Made by a program: the position numbers and the translations under genes. 64,000 nt of DNA from positions 3,790,936 to 3,854,935 of the forward strand of contig NW_024748870.1 in NCBI RefSeq assembly GCF_018991925.1, read 5' to 3'. Shown one piece after another: positions 48,344 through 60,257 of the stretch. The notes under the pieces were generated by a model that was not told the DNA's origin, ran no database searches, and saw nothing but the letters and a program-made list of their open reading frames with translations. The first letter of the stretch is position 1. Every line of letters starts with the position of its first letter. Source of the stretch: Homarus americanus. Taxonomy: Eukaryota; Arthropoda; Malacostraca; Decapoda; Nephropidae.

Positions 48344-48349
48344 CACTGA
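48344..48349 (-). promoter_or_regulatory. Initiator-like TCAGTG upstream of the signal-peptide exon
   Basis: TTCAGTGAGAG on the minus strand matches the arthropod TCAGT initiator. Starting at its A gives a 5' leader of about 50 bases. I see no TATA box about 30 bases upstream and no clear DPE at +28. Confidence 0.3.
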
Positions 48350-49205
48350 ACATTCACGACTGGAGAAACACTCGGTAAGACTGTAGGAACACGACCCCAA
48401 CGAATGGCGGTCGCCGGGCTACTAACTGCTGTGGCCCGTCCGTCTATGTCTGGGAGGCGCTGCTGCCCGGAGATGCCACATCTCACCAGCGCCTCACTAC
48501 CAGCGCCTCACTACCAACGCCCACACACACCCACTCCACTATCCCAGTCATATACAACACCAAAAACGTCAACAGACATTCCTAAAAATAATGCCCTGTT
48601 TTCTTATTATTTCATGAGAAAGAAAAATGTTGAAATGTTGAGATAAGTAAGGGGTATCCAGTAGACATATGCACGGTCATGCCTTCCGGCAACTACCACG
48701 CGGGCGGAACCTTACAGTTCTTGCCGTTCAACCACATGCACTCCTTGTAAACATTTGGACCCACAGTAAAAAAAAATTAAATAACAATGAATGCTGGAAT
48801 AACAATAATAATAAATCAGTTAATAATCACTGGCTGATGTAAAATAAATTTATAAATAAACAGCCAATCATCCAACCAGACGCTCTACAAAAAACTTGTC
48901 AACAATCGTAATTCTGTTTCTTATAATTAATTTTTTTTGTGATTTGTTATTTATTTATAAACATGAAGGTGTTGCCATTAAAATTACCTCGTACTCGAAG
49001 TCAATACAAGAGAGAGATTTAGATACAGTAGTTATGAAGATGGTTATATATTCAGTGTAACTACCATGCAAGTTTACATTGATTCTGGATACAGTATAAT
49101 AGACAGTGTAGAGGAACACTTAATAAATTACTCACTGGCAACTTCTCACACTGTTGATCAACACCATCAGATATTACAGAGGTTAGAGAAATTGTTAAGG
49201 TGACA
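48350..49205. other. Upstream region of the minus-strand candidate gene
   Basis: A GC-richer proximal part (48,400-48,500), then AT-rich DNA. No further gene is seen. Confidence 0.4.
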
Positions 49206-49207
49206 AG

Positions 49208-52075
49208 AACAAAACACCCTAACACACACCCTTTCACACACTCACACACCCTAACACTCACACACCCTCTCACACACCCTAACACTCCTACACCTGAACA
49301 CTCCTACACCCTCTCACACACTCACACACCCTAACACTCACACACCCTCCCTCTCTCTTTCTCACACCCTAACACTCCTACACCCTCTCACACACTCACA
49401 CACACCCTAACACTCACACACCCTCCCTCTCTCTCACACACCCCAACACTCCTACACCCCTCTCACACACTCCACACACCCTCCTCTCTCTCTCTCACAC
49501 ACACCCTAACACTCCCTACACCTCTCACACACCACACACACCCAACACCACACACCCTCTCTCTCACACACCAACACCCCACACCCCCTCTCACACACTC
49601 ACACACTCACACACCTCCCTCTCTCTCTCTCACACACCCCTAACACTCCTACACCCCTCTCACACACCCACACACCCTCCCCCTCTCTCTCACACACCCC
49701 ACACTCCCTACACCCTCTCACACACTCACACACCCCTAATACTCACACACCCTCCCTCTCTCTCCTCACACACCCTACACTCCTACACCCTCTCACACAC
49801 TCACACACCCCTCCTCTCTCTCACACACCCCTAATACTCCTACACCCTCTCACACACTCACACACCCCAACACTCACACACCCTCCTCTCTCTCTCTCTC
49901 TCACACCCCTAACACTCCTACACCCTCTCACACACCACACACCCTAACACCCACACACCCTCTCTCTCTCTCTCACACACACCCTAACACTCCTACACCT
50001 CTCACACACTCACACACCCTAACACTCACACACCCTCCCTCTCTCTCTCACACACACCCTAACACTCCTACACCCTCTCACACACTCACACACCCCAACA
50101 CTCACACACCCTCCCCTCTCTCTCTCTCTCACACACACCCCTAACACTCCCTACACCCCTCACACACCTCACACACCCCAACACCTCACACACCCTCCCT
50201 CTCTCTCTCTCTCACACACCCTAACACTCCTACACCCTCTCACACCTACTCACACACCCTCCCTCTCTCTCTCTCTCACACACCCTAACACCCTACACCC
50301 CTCTCACACACCTCACACACCCCTCTCTCTCTTTCACACACCCTAACACTCCTACACCCCTCTCACACACCACACACACTCCACACACACCCCAACACTC
50401 ACACACCCTCCCCCTCTCTCTCTCCACACACACCCTAACACTCCTACACCCTCTCACACACACCCCTAACACTCCTACACCTAACACCCTACACCTTAAC
50501 ACCCTACACCCTCACACACCTCACACACCCCCACCACACACCCCTCTCACACACCCTAACACTCCTACACCTTAACACCCTATACCCTCTCACACACCTC
50601 ACACACCCTAACACCACACACCCTCCTCACACACCTTAACACTCCTACACACCCTCTTCACCACACACCCTAACACCACACACCTCTCACACACCTCAAC
50701 ACCCACACCCCCCTCTCACTCACACACCCCTAACACTCACACACCCTCACACACCCCAACACCCCTACACACCCTCTCTCACCTCACACACCCCAACACT
50801 CACACACCCTCTCTCACACACCTTACACCCTACACACCCCTCTCACCACACACCCCTAACACTCACACACCTCTCACACACCCACCCCAACCCCTCTCCC
50901 ACCTCACACACCCCCATCACACACCCCAACACTCCTCACACCCCTCTCTACACACCCCAACACCCACACCCTAACACCTCACACCCCTCTCACCACACAC
51001 CCTAACACTCCACACACCTTCCTCACACACCCTAACACCCTACACACCCTCACCACACACCCTAACACTCACACACCTTCTCTCCACACACCTTAACACT
51101 CCTACATCCCTCCTCACCACACACCCTAACACTCACACACCCTCTCACACACCCTCTTACACTCCTACACCCCCTCCTCACCACACACCCTAACACTCAC
51201 ACACCTTCTCTCACACACCCCAACACTCCTACACCTCTCCTCACCACACACCCTAACACTCCACACACCTTCTCTCACACACCTAACACTCCTCACTCTC
51301 CCTCACACCCCACACACCCTACACCACACACCCTCTCACACACCCTAACACTCCTACACACCCCTCTCCTCACCACCACACACCCTAACACTCACACCCT
51401 AACACTCCACACACCTCCTCTCACCACCACCCCAACACTCCCACAACCCCTCTCTCACCTCACACACCCTAACACTCCACACACACCTTCTCTCACACCC
51501 TAACACTCCTACACCCTCACTCACACCCTAACACTCACACACCTTCTCACACACCCCAACACCCACACCCTCTCTCACTCACACACCCTCTCTCACACAC
51601 CTAACACTCCTACACCCCATCTCTCACTACACACCCTCTCTCTCCACACACCTTACACCTCACCCTCTATCACACACACACCCTAACACTCCTACACCTC
51701 TCACACACACCCCTGAACACACACACACACACACACCTTAACACTCCTACATCCTTTCACACACCCTTCTAACTCACACACACCCCAGCACACACACACA
51801 CCCTAACACTCCACACCCCCTCAACTCACACACACCTTAACACCCCTACACCCTTTCACACACCCCACCTCACACACACCCCAACACTCCACACACCCCA
51901 ACACTACACCCTTTCTCACACACCATAACTCCTACACCCCCCTCTCTAACTCCACACACACCCCTAACACTCACACACACCCAACACTCACACATCCCCC
52001 ACCCCATACCCTCAACACTCCTCACACCCTCTCTCTTCCCCACACCCTAACACTCCTACACCCTCATCCACTTAC
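49208..52075 (+). repeat. 2.9-kb G-depleted CACACACCCTAACACTC array
   Basis: Imperfect blocks of ACACCCTAACACTCCTACAC, CCTCTCACACACTCACAC and CCTCCCTCTCTCTCTC recur with a period of about 65-75 bp between 49,210 and 50,450. They then degrade into shorter units up to 52,075. The plus strand is essentially C, A and T, and I found only a handful of G residues (near 49,290, 51,714 and 51,787). CCCTAACAC resembles a telomere-like word but is not CCTAA-tandem. Confidence 0.95.
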
Positions 52076-52079
52076 ACTT

Positions 52080-52357
52080 TCCATCACCACCACTACCACT
52101 AATTTTCCACTTATACACCGTAGCTGACACCCTCGGCTGACACCATACAGCTGAGTCACACTTGATCGTTGTTCACCTTAACCTCCAGCCTTGACATCGA
52201 GTAATTGCTAACTGACTTACACCTGAGCTCGCTTGACTTACCCTCACACTGACTTAGCCTGACTGATCCTCCCTGGAAATTTAGTCTGGTTGATGGATGG
52301 AAGCAAGATGGCCTTAGCTTCGATGGCTGAAAAACACTTGCTGGAAGAAGTGTGGGT

Positions 52358-52414
<57 letters not shown>

Positions 52415-52616
52415 GTGTGTGGCCCTTCATAATGACTTGATAATTCCTGGATACGTCACAGTCGACCTTGTTCACTCTGATAAACGACCATGAGCCTTAA
52501 TCTGCTAACTGACAGGTGTGACTGAATATATATACCATAATACAAAAAATACAACGGGGAATAAATAAAAAAAATAATAGTGTGAGGACTATTGGTGGTG
52601 ATGATGATGATGGTGG

Positions 52617-52652
<36 letters not shown>

Positions 52653-52684
52653 GATGAGATGATGATGATGATGATGATGATGAT

Positions 52685-52765
<81 letters not shown>

Positions 52766-53010
52766 GCAGTGTCGAGAAAGAGAAAAAATCGTCAAAAAAA
52801 AATCAGAGGACAACGCAAGGATTTCAATGTATATATTATTATTATTTTTTAATGATGACCAAAAGAGACGAATATAGGACATAAAATACATATATCAGTC
52901 ATCGTGCCTGTATGTTAAGTCATCGTCTTCGTATATGTTAAAAAAACAACTTGTATTTAGTGAACTATTTCCTGTTGATGATAATGTTCGGCTCGTATGA
53001 TACCCACCGA
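52080..53010. other. Microsatellite-rich spacer
   Basis: (GT)n at 52,361-52,421 and an interrupted (GAT)n at 52,596-52,766, with ATT insertions at 52,650, 52,683 and 52,730. No gene. Confidence 0.7.
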
Positions 53011-53011
53011 C

Positions 53012-53036
53012 TTAACCTAACCTAACCTAACCTAAC
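53012..53036 (+). repeat. Interstitial arthropod telomere repeat (CCTAA)4
   Basis: TTAACCTAACCTAACCTAAC plus CTAAC: four perfect CCTAA units after a partial one. A shorter TTAGG run (GGTTAGGTTAGGTTAA) lies at 57,848-57,863. TTAGG is the ancestral arthropod telomere unit. Confidence 0.9.
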
Positions 53037-53134
53037 CCCGAGGGACCTGTAATCTTTAACACAATCGACTTATGGGTCAAAATCTCACGCCACCCCTCTT
53101 CCAATCTGGCCTACATCCCTCAGCCACCAATAGT

Positions 53135-53325
53135 GAAACTCCTCACGCTTCCAATCTTGTCTTCTCCCACGCTTCCAATCTTGTTTTCCCGTCCTCACAA
53201 TTCCAATCTTGTCTTTCCCTGCTCACGCTTCCACCCGCCTCCTCCACCCGCTTCCAATCTTGTCTCTCCCTTCCTCATGCTTCCAATCTTGCCCTCCCCC
53301 TCACGCTTCCAATCTTGCCCCCACC
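53135..53325 (+). repeat. CTTCCAATCTTGTC-based repeat, about 8 copies
   Basis: Copies of CACGCTTCCAATCTTGTCTT at 20-35-bp spacing with variable CT-rich spacers. The 171-codon ORF spanning it (53,072-53,587) is read-through at its start. Its tail (CGNCGRSTVYDNILSLE) ends near GATAAG|GTTGGT (53,538) and might be part of an exon, but support is weak. Confidence 0.75.
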
Positions 53326-53544
53326 TCCCCCACCACCGACAAAGATTCGCCAAGCCTTGATGTTCCGCCGCCGCTGTTGGACATTCTTAATACTACCATT
53401 GTGTGTATATGACCGAGCCATTGTCAGCTGCAGAGACTTACTGTGGTGTGGTAACTGTGGTCGCTCCACCGTGTACGATAATATATTGTCCCTAGAGACG
53501 AGTGATACCTCTAAGTGGATCCAGATTCTTGACGATAAGGTTGG

Positions 53545-53950
53545 TTTTTCTTCTTCCTTGATACGTGGGTTATATTTTCTTCCTTGATACGTGGGTTAAT
53601 TTTTCTTCCTTGATACGTGGGTTAATTTTTCTTCCTGATACGTGGGTAATTTTTCTTCCTATACGTGGGTTAATTTTTCTTCCTTGATACGTGGATTAAT
53701 TTTTCTTCCTAATATGGGGTTAATTTTTCTTCCTTGATACGTGGGTTAATTTTCTTCCTTGATACGTGGGTAATTTTTCTTCCTTGATACGTGGGTTAAT
53801 TTTTCCCATGTATAATTTTCCTTCCTGATATGTGGGTTAATTTTTCTTCCTTGATACGTGGGTTAATTTTTCTTCCTTGATACGTGGGTTAATTTTTCTT
53901 CCTTGATACGTGGGTTAATTTTTCCCATGATACGTGGGTTAATTTTCTCC
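53545..53950 (+). repeat. 26-bp GATACGTGGGTTAATTTTTC array, about 15 copies
   Basis: The unit is CCTTGATACGTGGGTTAATT plus TTTCTT, with small deletions. Confidence 0.95.
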
Positions 53951-54255
53951 CTTAACTGATGACAAGAGAATGAATATAATTAAGGTGAAAACTTTAGTGA
54001 AATTTCGATTCTATTTTGTTTGGTCTGAATTTTTTTACCAAACCTTATAGCTCCCTTAACGTAATTATCAAACCCCTTAATCTACCTTAAAACCATTTAA
54101 GGGATCCAATTAGACCCCCCGTGAGCCTGAGCCTGGACTTTAGGGTACAAGAACCTCTTAGTGGCTCCCAGCCCCCCACCGGCATGCCTGCACCTGGGGC
54201 CCATCCACTCCAGTTCTCCACATTGACCACCTGAAGACATGCTAGTGGACTACGT

Positions 54256-54390
54256 ATCTACGCCAAGAAGGACGTTCCCTACCAACTTCTCGACGTCCCC
54301 CTTGAAGCCGACACTACCGACGTACACGCCATCACAATCACACTAAAAGTTATGTCCTCATTGTCAACGCCTATGGCTATGGCCTGGCGC
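54256..54390 (+). mobile_element. LINE endonuclease-domain fragment
   Basis: The plus frame IYAKKDVPYQLLDVPLEADT is followed by DVHAITITL and, after a one-base shift, YVLIVNAYG. The pattern (G)xxxYxKxDVPYxLL - xxxVxAIxIxL - xxIVNxYG fits the middle of jockey/I-type LINE EEP endonucleases (like GVALFVRD...IVNVYRP). No catalytic GDFN is seen, and the rest is lost. Confidence 0.45.
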
Positions 54391-54498
54391 TTGACACTAT
54401 AAGGACCTGCCATACATAAACAGATAAATTGTACGAATTTTTCCCCACACACTCATCATACTGTCACTTTATGTAACTTGCTGACAAAACCCATGACC

Positions 54499-54653
54499 CT
54501 TCAGGCTTCTACGCCCTTAATGCATGAATCATAAAGACAAGCATGAACTCCGCATGCTTCCCAGATGGGCGCTGTAAACGCTTCTGCGCTTCACCTTGCA
54601 CAGGATGGGAAGGTGCCCAATAAACTAGCCCCCTCGGGGACAATCTAAAAAAA
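54499..54653 (+). mobile_element. Dispersed 3'-end repeat, copy 2
   Basis: CTTCAGGCTTCTACGCCCTT, GCATGCTTCCCAGATGGGCG, CTGTAAACGCTTCTGCGCTT and GGTGCCCAATAAACTAGCCC occur in order. Then CCTCGGGGACAATCT leads into A7. AATAAA (54,619-54,624) lies 23 bases before the A run, the geometry of a polyadenylated transcript. Confidence 0.85.
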
Positions 54654-54856
54654 TCTTAGTAAGCACATCACTCCTTCCAGTGTTGTAGTGCTGGAGTCTA
54701 CAACACTGCTCCAGCCACACACTTCACACTACCACACACTTCACACTACCACACACTTCAAATACCAACAGCAGTGTTTTATTAAAATACCAACATATAA
54801 ACATAAGAAAAAAACACTCGATAAAACGACAATAAAATCGTCACTAACTGTTCTAA

Positions 54857-54858
<2 letters not shown>

Positions 54859-54934
<76 letters not shown>
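54859..54934 (+). repeat. (CA)38 microsatellite
   Basis: A perfect dinucleotide run. Confidence 0.99.
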
Positions 54935-54937
<3 letters not shown>

Positions 54938-54939
54938 AC

Positions 54940-56080
54940 TAATGGAAAGGATGAGTGAGGTGCAGTAATGAGGCTGAAAGTGATCCTCCGAGACTCCTCC
55001 AGGTACACCAACACAACAAAACATCAACAATCATCTCGACTATCTTACGAAAAAAAAAAAGAAATGAACAGCATAAAAAGAAAAAAAATCGTACAGCAAA
55101 ATCATCGTCATAGTAACAGAATAAATCATTAACTAATCCAATAATACGATAATGTACTGGAGTCGAGGAGCACCAGCTGGAATACTCCACTGTGAGGTAA
55201 CGTCCAGTAAGAGTGACGACACGCGAACACTTCCCTCCGGCCATCACACAGTAAAGAACGTGTTGGTATGTTTAAATTTTCTCCCCGACATGAGAATTAC
55301 TGATAAATAATATAAATCAATATAAACTTCCTTAATATGAGACACAATACATTCATTCTGGACTCACAAAAACTAACAAGAAAGAAAGATGAACCATAAT
55401 CACACTGTATAGTAATATCGAAGTGTACAATTCATTTAGTGGGCAAAAAAGCGACCTTCGGGGATAGCATATATAGAGGGAGCCATTTTAGGGAGGTTAT
55501 GTGTCCACTGTGTTAATCCTGCGTAATAAAACGAGTCTAGGGAAGATTTTTTATTCCCTAAACGATATAAATTTCAGGTGGTCGTAGATTACAATTGATA
55601 CCATCAGATTAACATGTCTTTCAAAAACCTTTAATACCAGGATTTTATTTCAACTGGATATCGGATAAGAAATTTCATGGAAGGGGAGAAAGAAGGGGAG
55701 AATGGGGGAGGAGGAGAAAACATGAGGTAAAGAAGGAAAATAAAGCAGGAAAAAGAGGAGGAAAGAGGAGGGGAGTAGAGGAATATAAGAAACAAAGAGG
55801 AAGAAGGAAGAAAATAAAGAAGTAGGAGGTGAAGGAAGAGAGAAGGAGGTGAAGAAACAAGGAGAAAAATAAGAGGAAAGAGGAAGATAAGCAACCAGGA
55901 GGAGGAAGAAGAAGAAGAAAGAGAGAAGGGAAATAAAAATAAGGGGTTAATATATATATAGCGTCATACCTTGGGGAGAGAGAGGAGGGGAAACTGTCGA
56001 AGCTTAACATACGACTTACTTGAAACAGCTGATCCAAGCAACACAGTCGGCCATAACATATAAGTAATACCTGGACTACA
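54940..56080. other. No supported gene; purine-rich tract
   Basis: AT-rich unique DNA, then a polypurine stretch at 55,675-55,945 that yields phenylalanine/leucine/serine-rich minus ORFs with no domain. Confidence 0.45.
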
Positions 56081-56084
56081 TTAA

Positions 56085-56640
56085 GTGACTCCTAACAGTA
56101 TCTAGAACCATTAAGTGACTCCTGACAGTATCTAGAACCATCACGTCACTCCTGGCAGTATCTAGAACCATTAAGTGACTCCTGACAGTATCTAGAACCA
56201 TTAAGTGACTCCTGACAGTATTAGAATCATTATACCCTGACAGTATCTAGAACCATTGTGACTCTGACAGTATCTAGAACCATTAAGGACTCCTGACAGT
56301 ATCTAGAACCATTAAGTGACTCCTGACAGTATCTAGAACCATTAAGGACTCCTGACAGTATCTAGAACCATTAAGTGACGCCTGACAGTATCTAGAACCA
56401 TTAAGTGACGCCTGACAGTATCTAGAACCATTAAGTGACTCCTGACAGTATCTAGAACCATTAAGTGACTCCTGACAGTATCTAGAACCATTAAGTGACT
56501 CCTGACAGTATCTAGAACCATTGACAAAGTGACTCCTAACAGTATCTAGAACCATCAAGTCACTCCTGGCAGTATCTAGAACCATGAAGTGGTTCCTGAC
56601 AGTATCTAGAACCATTACGTCACTCCTGGCGGTATATAGA
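56085..56640 (+). repeat. 30-bp minisatellite, about 19 copies
   Basis: The unit is AGTGACTCCTGACAGTATCT plus AGAACCATTA, mostly in register, with deletions at 56,220-56,290 and an insertion near 56,522. The 10-residue periodic minus ORF (SRYCQESLNG) is read-through. Confidence 0.96.
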
Positions 56641-56864
56641 ACCACATTGACTCGTCCCCTGACCTTTCTCTGTGGCAGGACCTAAAGCATATTGTAAGAC
56701 GCTGTTAATAACCTCGTGAAAAAACCAGAAGACCTCCCTCCCACCCTCCCTCCCATTCTTCCGTCATTCCTCCCCTTCCTCCATCCCCCCTCCTTCCTTC
56801 CCACCCAATTTTTTATGGATAAAAAAATGAACAAGGGATGAAGAAAAAACACGAGTGAGAAAAG

Positions 56865-57078
56865 AGGAAGAGGGGAAGAGGAGGGGAGGAGGAGGAGGGG
56901 AATGAGGAGGGAAGGGGAGGAGGAGGGGGAGGAGGAGAAGGAGGAAGAAGACAAAATGAAGAGAAACATGAAAAGTTTAGCTGATAACTATAGTATGGAA
57001 GACAGACAAGAGGAAGAGAAAGAGGAAGAGAGAGGCAAAGTTGAGGGAACTAACAGTGAAAGAGGGAACTTGAGGAAG

Positions 57079-57154
<76 letters not shown>

Positions 57155-57500
57155 TGTGTAGGATAAGGATGAGCAGAAAGAGGAGGAACAGAAGGAGGAG
57201 GAGGAGTGTTGGTAGAGAAGAAAGAGGGAAGAGAGGGGAAAAAGGGCACCAGGGAAGATAAGGAAACGTTGCCACAATTAAGAGGGGGATAAGTGAGAGG
57301 GGGGAGAGGAGGGGGAGAAGAGGAGAAAGGAGAAGGAGAGAGAGGGAGGAAGAGAGGGGAGGGAAGAGGGAGAAGAGGAGAAAGGGAGAGACAAGTCAAG
57401 AGAATGGGAGAAGGAGAAGGGTAACGAGTGAGAGAAATTGGACAAGGAGGAGAGAGGGAGGGATGGAGGGGGTGATGGGAATGAGTGGGGAAGTGAGGGA
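56865..57500 (+). repeat. Extended polypurine tract with (AG)34
   Basis: About 640 bp of almost pure A/G, including a perfect (GA)n at 57,084-57,152. Such mirror-like purine runs can form triplex (H-DNA). The 210-codon minus and 119-codon plus ORFs are low-complexity. Confidence 0.9.
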
Positions 57501-57504
57501 AGGA

Positions 57505-57687
57505 GTGTGGGCTGGAGATCCTCGTTAATATCTCCAACACTGCATCAGGAGCCAGACTGAGAGAGTGCCGGCGTGAGTCATCCTGTAGTGAAGATAGAAG
57601 AAGCCTCACACCCTACAGCCTCTGAAGCTCCTGGGAGAAAATGGCTTGCCTTTTTACTTCAGTTGTTTGTTTGTTTGTTTGTTTGTT

Positions 57688-57746
<59 letters not shown>

Positions 57747-58018
57747 GTGTAGTCTTTCAGTTGTGTGTGTGTGTGTGTCTGTATTTATGTGGGTATATTA
57801 TTATATTTAAATAATAAAGTCTTTATTTTGGAGGCGATGAAGTCATGGTTAGGTTAGGTTAAGTTTATACTGAGAGCGAGCCGTATACCATTAAAAGACA
57901 TTGTCCTTGGCCAATCTTCACCACAACTCCGGACATACGTTTAAGATATCGTCTGGTAACAATGACCCCTTGAAAGCATGCAAAATTATACCAGGGAAAA
58001 CACCCAGGAGATTACGTC
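57505..58018. other. GTTT/GT microsatellites and unique DNA
   Basis: (GTTT)8 at 57,664-57,693 passes into (GT)n to about 57,734, with a second short GT block at 57,760. AATAATAAAGTC lies at 57,810-57,821 and a short TTAGG run at 57,848-57,863. Confidence 0.7.
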
Positions 58019-58021
58019 AGC

Positions 58022-58875
58022 CCTGAATTATAGACCACGACGAGGGCCACCACGACGAGGGGCCACCACGAGGCCACGACGACGAGGGGCCACCACGACG
58101 AAGGGCCACCACGACGAGGGGCACGAGGGGCCACCACGACGAGGGGGGCCACCACGACGAGAGGGGCCACCACGACGAGGGGGGGCCACCACGACGAGGG
58201 GCCAACACGACGAGGCCACCACGACGAGGGGCCACCGACAGGGCAACGACGAGGGGCCACCACGACGGGCACACGAGGGCCACGACGAGGGGCACCACGA
58301 CGAGGCCACCACGACGAGGGGCACTACGACGAGGGGCCACCACGAGAGGGCCACGGGCACCACGACGAGGGGGCACCACACACGACGAGGGCCACCACGA
58401 CGAGGGCCACCACGACGAGGGGCCACCACGACGAAGGCCACCACGACGAGGGGCAACCACGACAAGGGCCACCACGACGAGCACACGACGAAGGGCCACC
58501 ACGAGAGGGCCAACGAGGGCCACCAGACGAGAACGACGAGGGGCCACCGACGAGGGGCCACCACGACGAGGGGCCAACCACGACGAAGGCCACCACGACG
58601 ACGGGCCACCAAGGGGCCACCACGACGAGGGGCCACCACGACAAGGCCACCACGACGAGGGGGCCACCACGACGACGGGGCCACGACGAGGGGCCACCAC
58701 GACGAGGAGCCACCACGACGAGGGCCACCACGACGAGGGGCCACCACGACAAGGCCACCACGACGAAGGGGCCACCACGACGACGGGCCACAAGGGCCAC
58801 GACGAGGGGCCACCACGACGAGGGGCCACCAGACGAGGGGCCACCACGACGAGGGGCCACCACGACGAGGGTCCA
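58022..58875 (+). repeat. 16-bp GAGGGGCCACCACGAC array, over 50 copies
   Basis: Units of 13-17 bp with many one- and two-base gaps. Four long ORFs (204-308 codons; RRGPPRRGATTT- or WPLVVVAPRRGG-like) arise because the unit lacks stops. Frame is not conserved between copies. Confidence 0.97.
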
Positions 58876-59034
58876 CCAGACACAGAACACTGGTTGAAGC
58901 TTGAGTGTGTTAAGCCTGGAAGAACCCCCCAAAGTCATTCAATACAATAAAGAACTGCACCGTACTGTACTAGCCACTCCAATATTTACTTACTGGTGAG
59001 AAAAATCCCCAACTTTAATACTTATAATCAGTTA

Positions 59035-59455
59035 AGTTACAAAAGTATTCACCACCTACACACCTGACCCGAAAGTATTCACTACCTACACACCTGACCC
59101 AAAAGTATTCACCACCTACACACCTGACCCGAAAGTATTCATCACCTACACACCTGACCCAAAAGTATTCACCACCTACACACCTGACCCAAAAGTATTC
59201 ACCACCTACACACCTGACCCGAAAGTATTCATCACCTACACACCTGACCCAAAAGTATTCACCACCTACACACCTGACCCGAAAGTATTCACCACCTACA
59301 CACCTGACCCGAAAGTATTCACCACCTACACACCTGACCCGAAAATATTCATCACCTACACACCTGACCCAAAAGTATTCACCACCTACACACCTGACCC
59401 AAAAGTATTCACCACCTACACACCTGACCCAAAAGTATTCACCACCTACAGTACA
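59035..59455 (+). repeat. 30-bp minisatellite, 14 copies without indels
   Basis: The unit is CACCTGACCCAAAAGTATTC plus ACCACCTACA. Fourteen copies keep perfect 30-bp register. Variation is confined to about four positions (A/G before AAAG, GTATTC versus ATATTC, and C/T in ACC). The minus strand has a 147-codon frame of VRCVGGEYFW decapeptides beginning MCTVGG. No signal peptide, splice site or homology supports a protein, but the lack of frameshifts is unlike the other arrays. Confidence 0.95.
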
Positions 59456-59459
59456 CACC

Positions 59460-60137
59460 TAACCAACACGTGCACATGGTGTTCTATGTCTGGCGGCAAA
59501 TAAGGAAATATTTTTTTATTGTTATTTTCTACACCAAGTTGTTAAGATACCTGAATAAACATGTATATGGTTGAGTGACGTCAGCTAGGGGAGGGGTAGG
59601 GGTCTGTGTGTGTGTGTGTGTTTGGCTTCACACCCCCTACACCCTCCCTACACCCCCCCTACACCCGCCCCTACACCCCCCCGGCATGACAACCCGGCGC
59701 CTGAATTAGCCGGTGATACAGCAGCCGCCAAGTAGGGGCCGCGTGCGGATATCTGCGGCAGGTGCCAGACTGCGGCTCCTGCTCCCAGATATCACCTAAG
59801 GTTGCACTTGACTCCTCTCAGCTCAAGGTGGAGGTCTAAGTGAGCACCAAGTACTTACACCTCGCCCTGTTGCATGATGTACCAGGTATTAGGGGGCAAC
59901 ACAGGGCACACGAGAAGATATACCAGGTATTAGAAGGGTCAACACAGGGCGCACGAGAAGATATATCAGGTATTTGGGGTCAATGCTTGATGGTTCTCTC
60001 TAGATATCAACATTAACCCCCACACATTACAGCCCGCAAGGTTATGAGATGACCAACGAGCGTACAACAACCCCCCTCCACCCCCCCACACACAAGACAC
60101 TGACTATGACCTCTGACCTACACCTTTATCCTCATTT
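59460..60137. other. No supported gene
   Basis: GT- and C-rich patches, and a short 41-43-bp tandem (ACCAGGTATT...CACAGGGC, about 2.5 copies) at 59,879-59,984. Confidence 0.5.
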
Positions 60138-60257
60138 CACTAACTCCGCATGCTTCCCAGTTGGGCACTGTAAACGCTTCTGCGCTTCCCCTTGCACAGG
60201 ATGTAAGGGGGTGCCCAATAAACTAGCCCCCTCCGGGGCAATCTGTAAAAAAAAAAA
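60138..60257 (+). mobile_element. Dispersed 3'-end repeat, copy 3
   Basis: GCATGCTTCCCAGTTGGGCA, CTGTAAACGCTTCTGCGCTT and GGTGCCCAATAAACTAGCCC occur, then CCTCCGGGGCAATCTG and A11 (60,247-60,257). It is shorter at the 5' end than the other copies. AATAAA is at 60,217-60,222, 25 bases before the A run. Confidence 0.85.

Noticed and set aside
49061..50502. Minus ORFs rich in C, V and R
   Set aside because: They are read-through of the CACACCCTAACACTC array.
57978..58904. 308-codon Arg/Gly/His-rich ORF with AATAAA about 40 bp after its stop
   Set aside because: It resembles an RGG protein, but the unit is 16 bp with erratic gaps. Three minus-strand ORFs are equally long.
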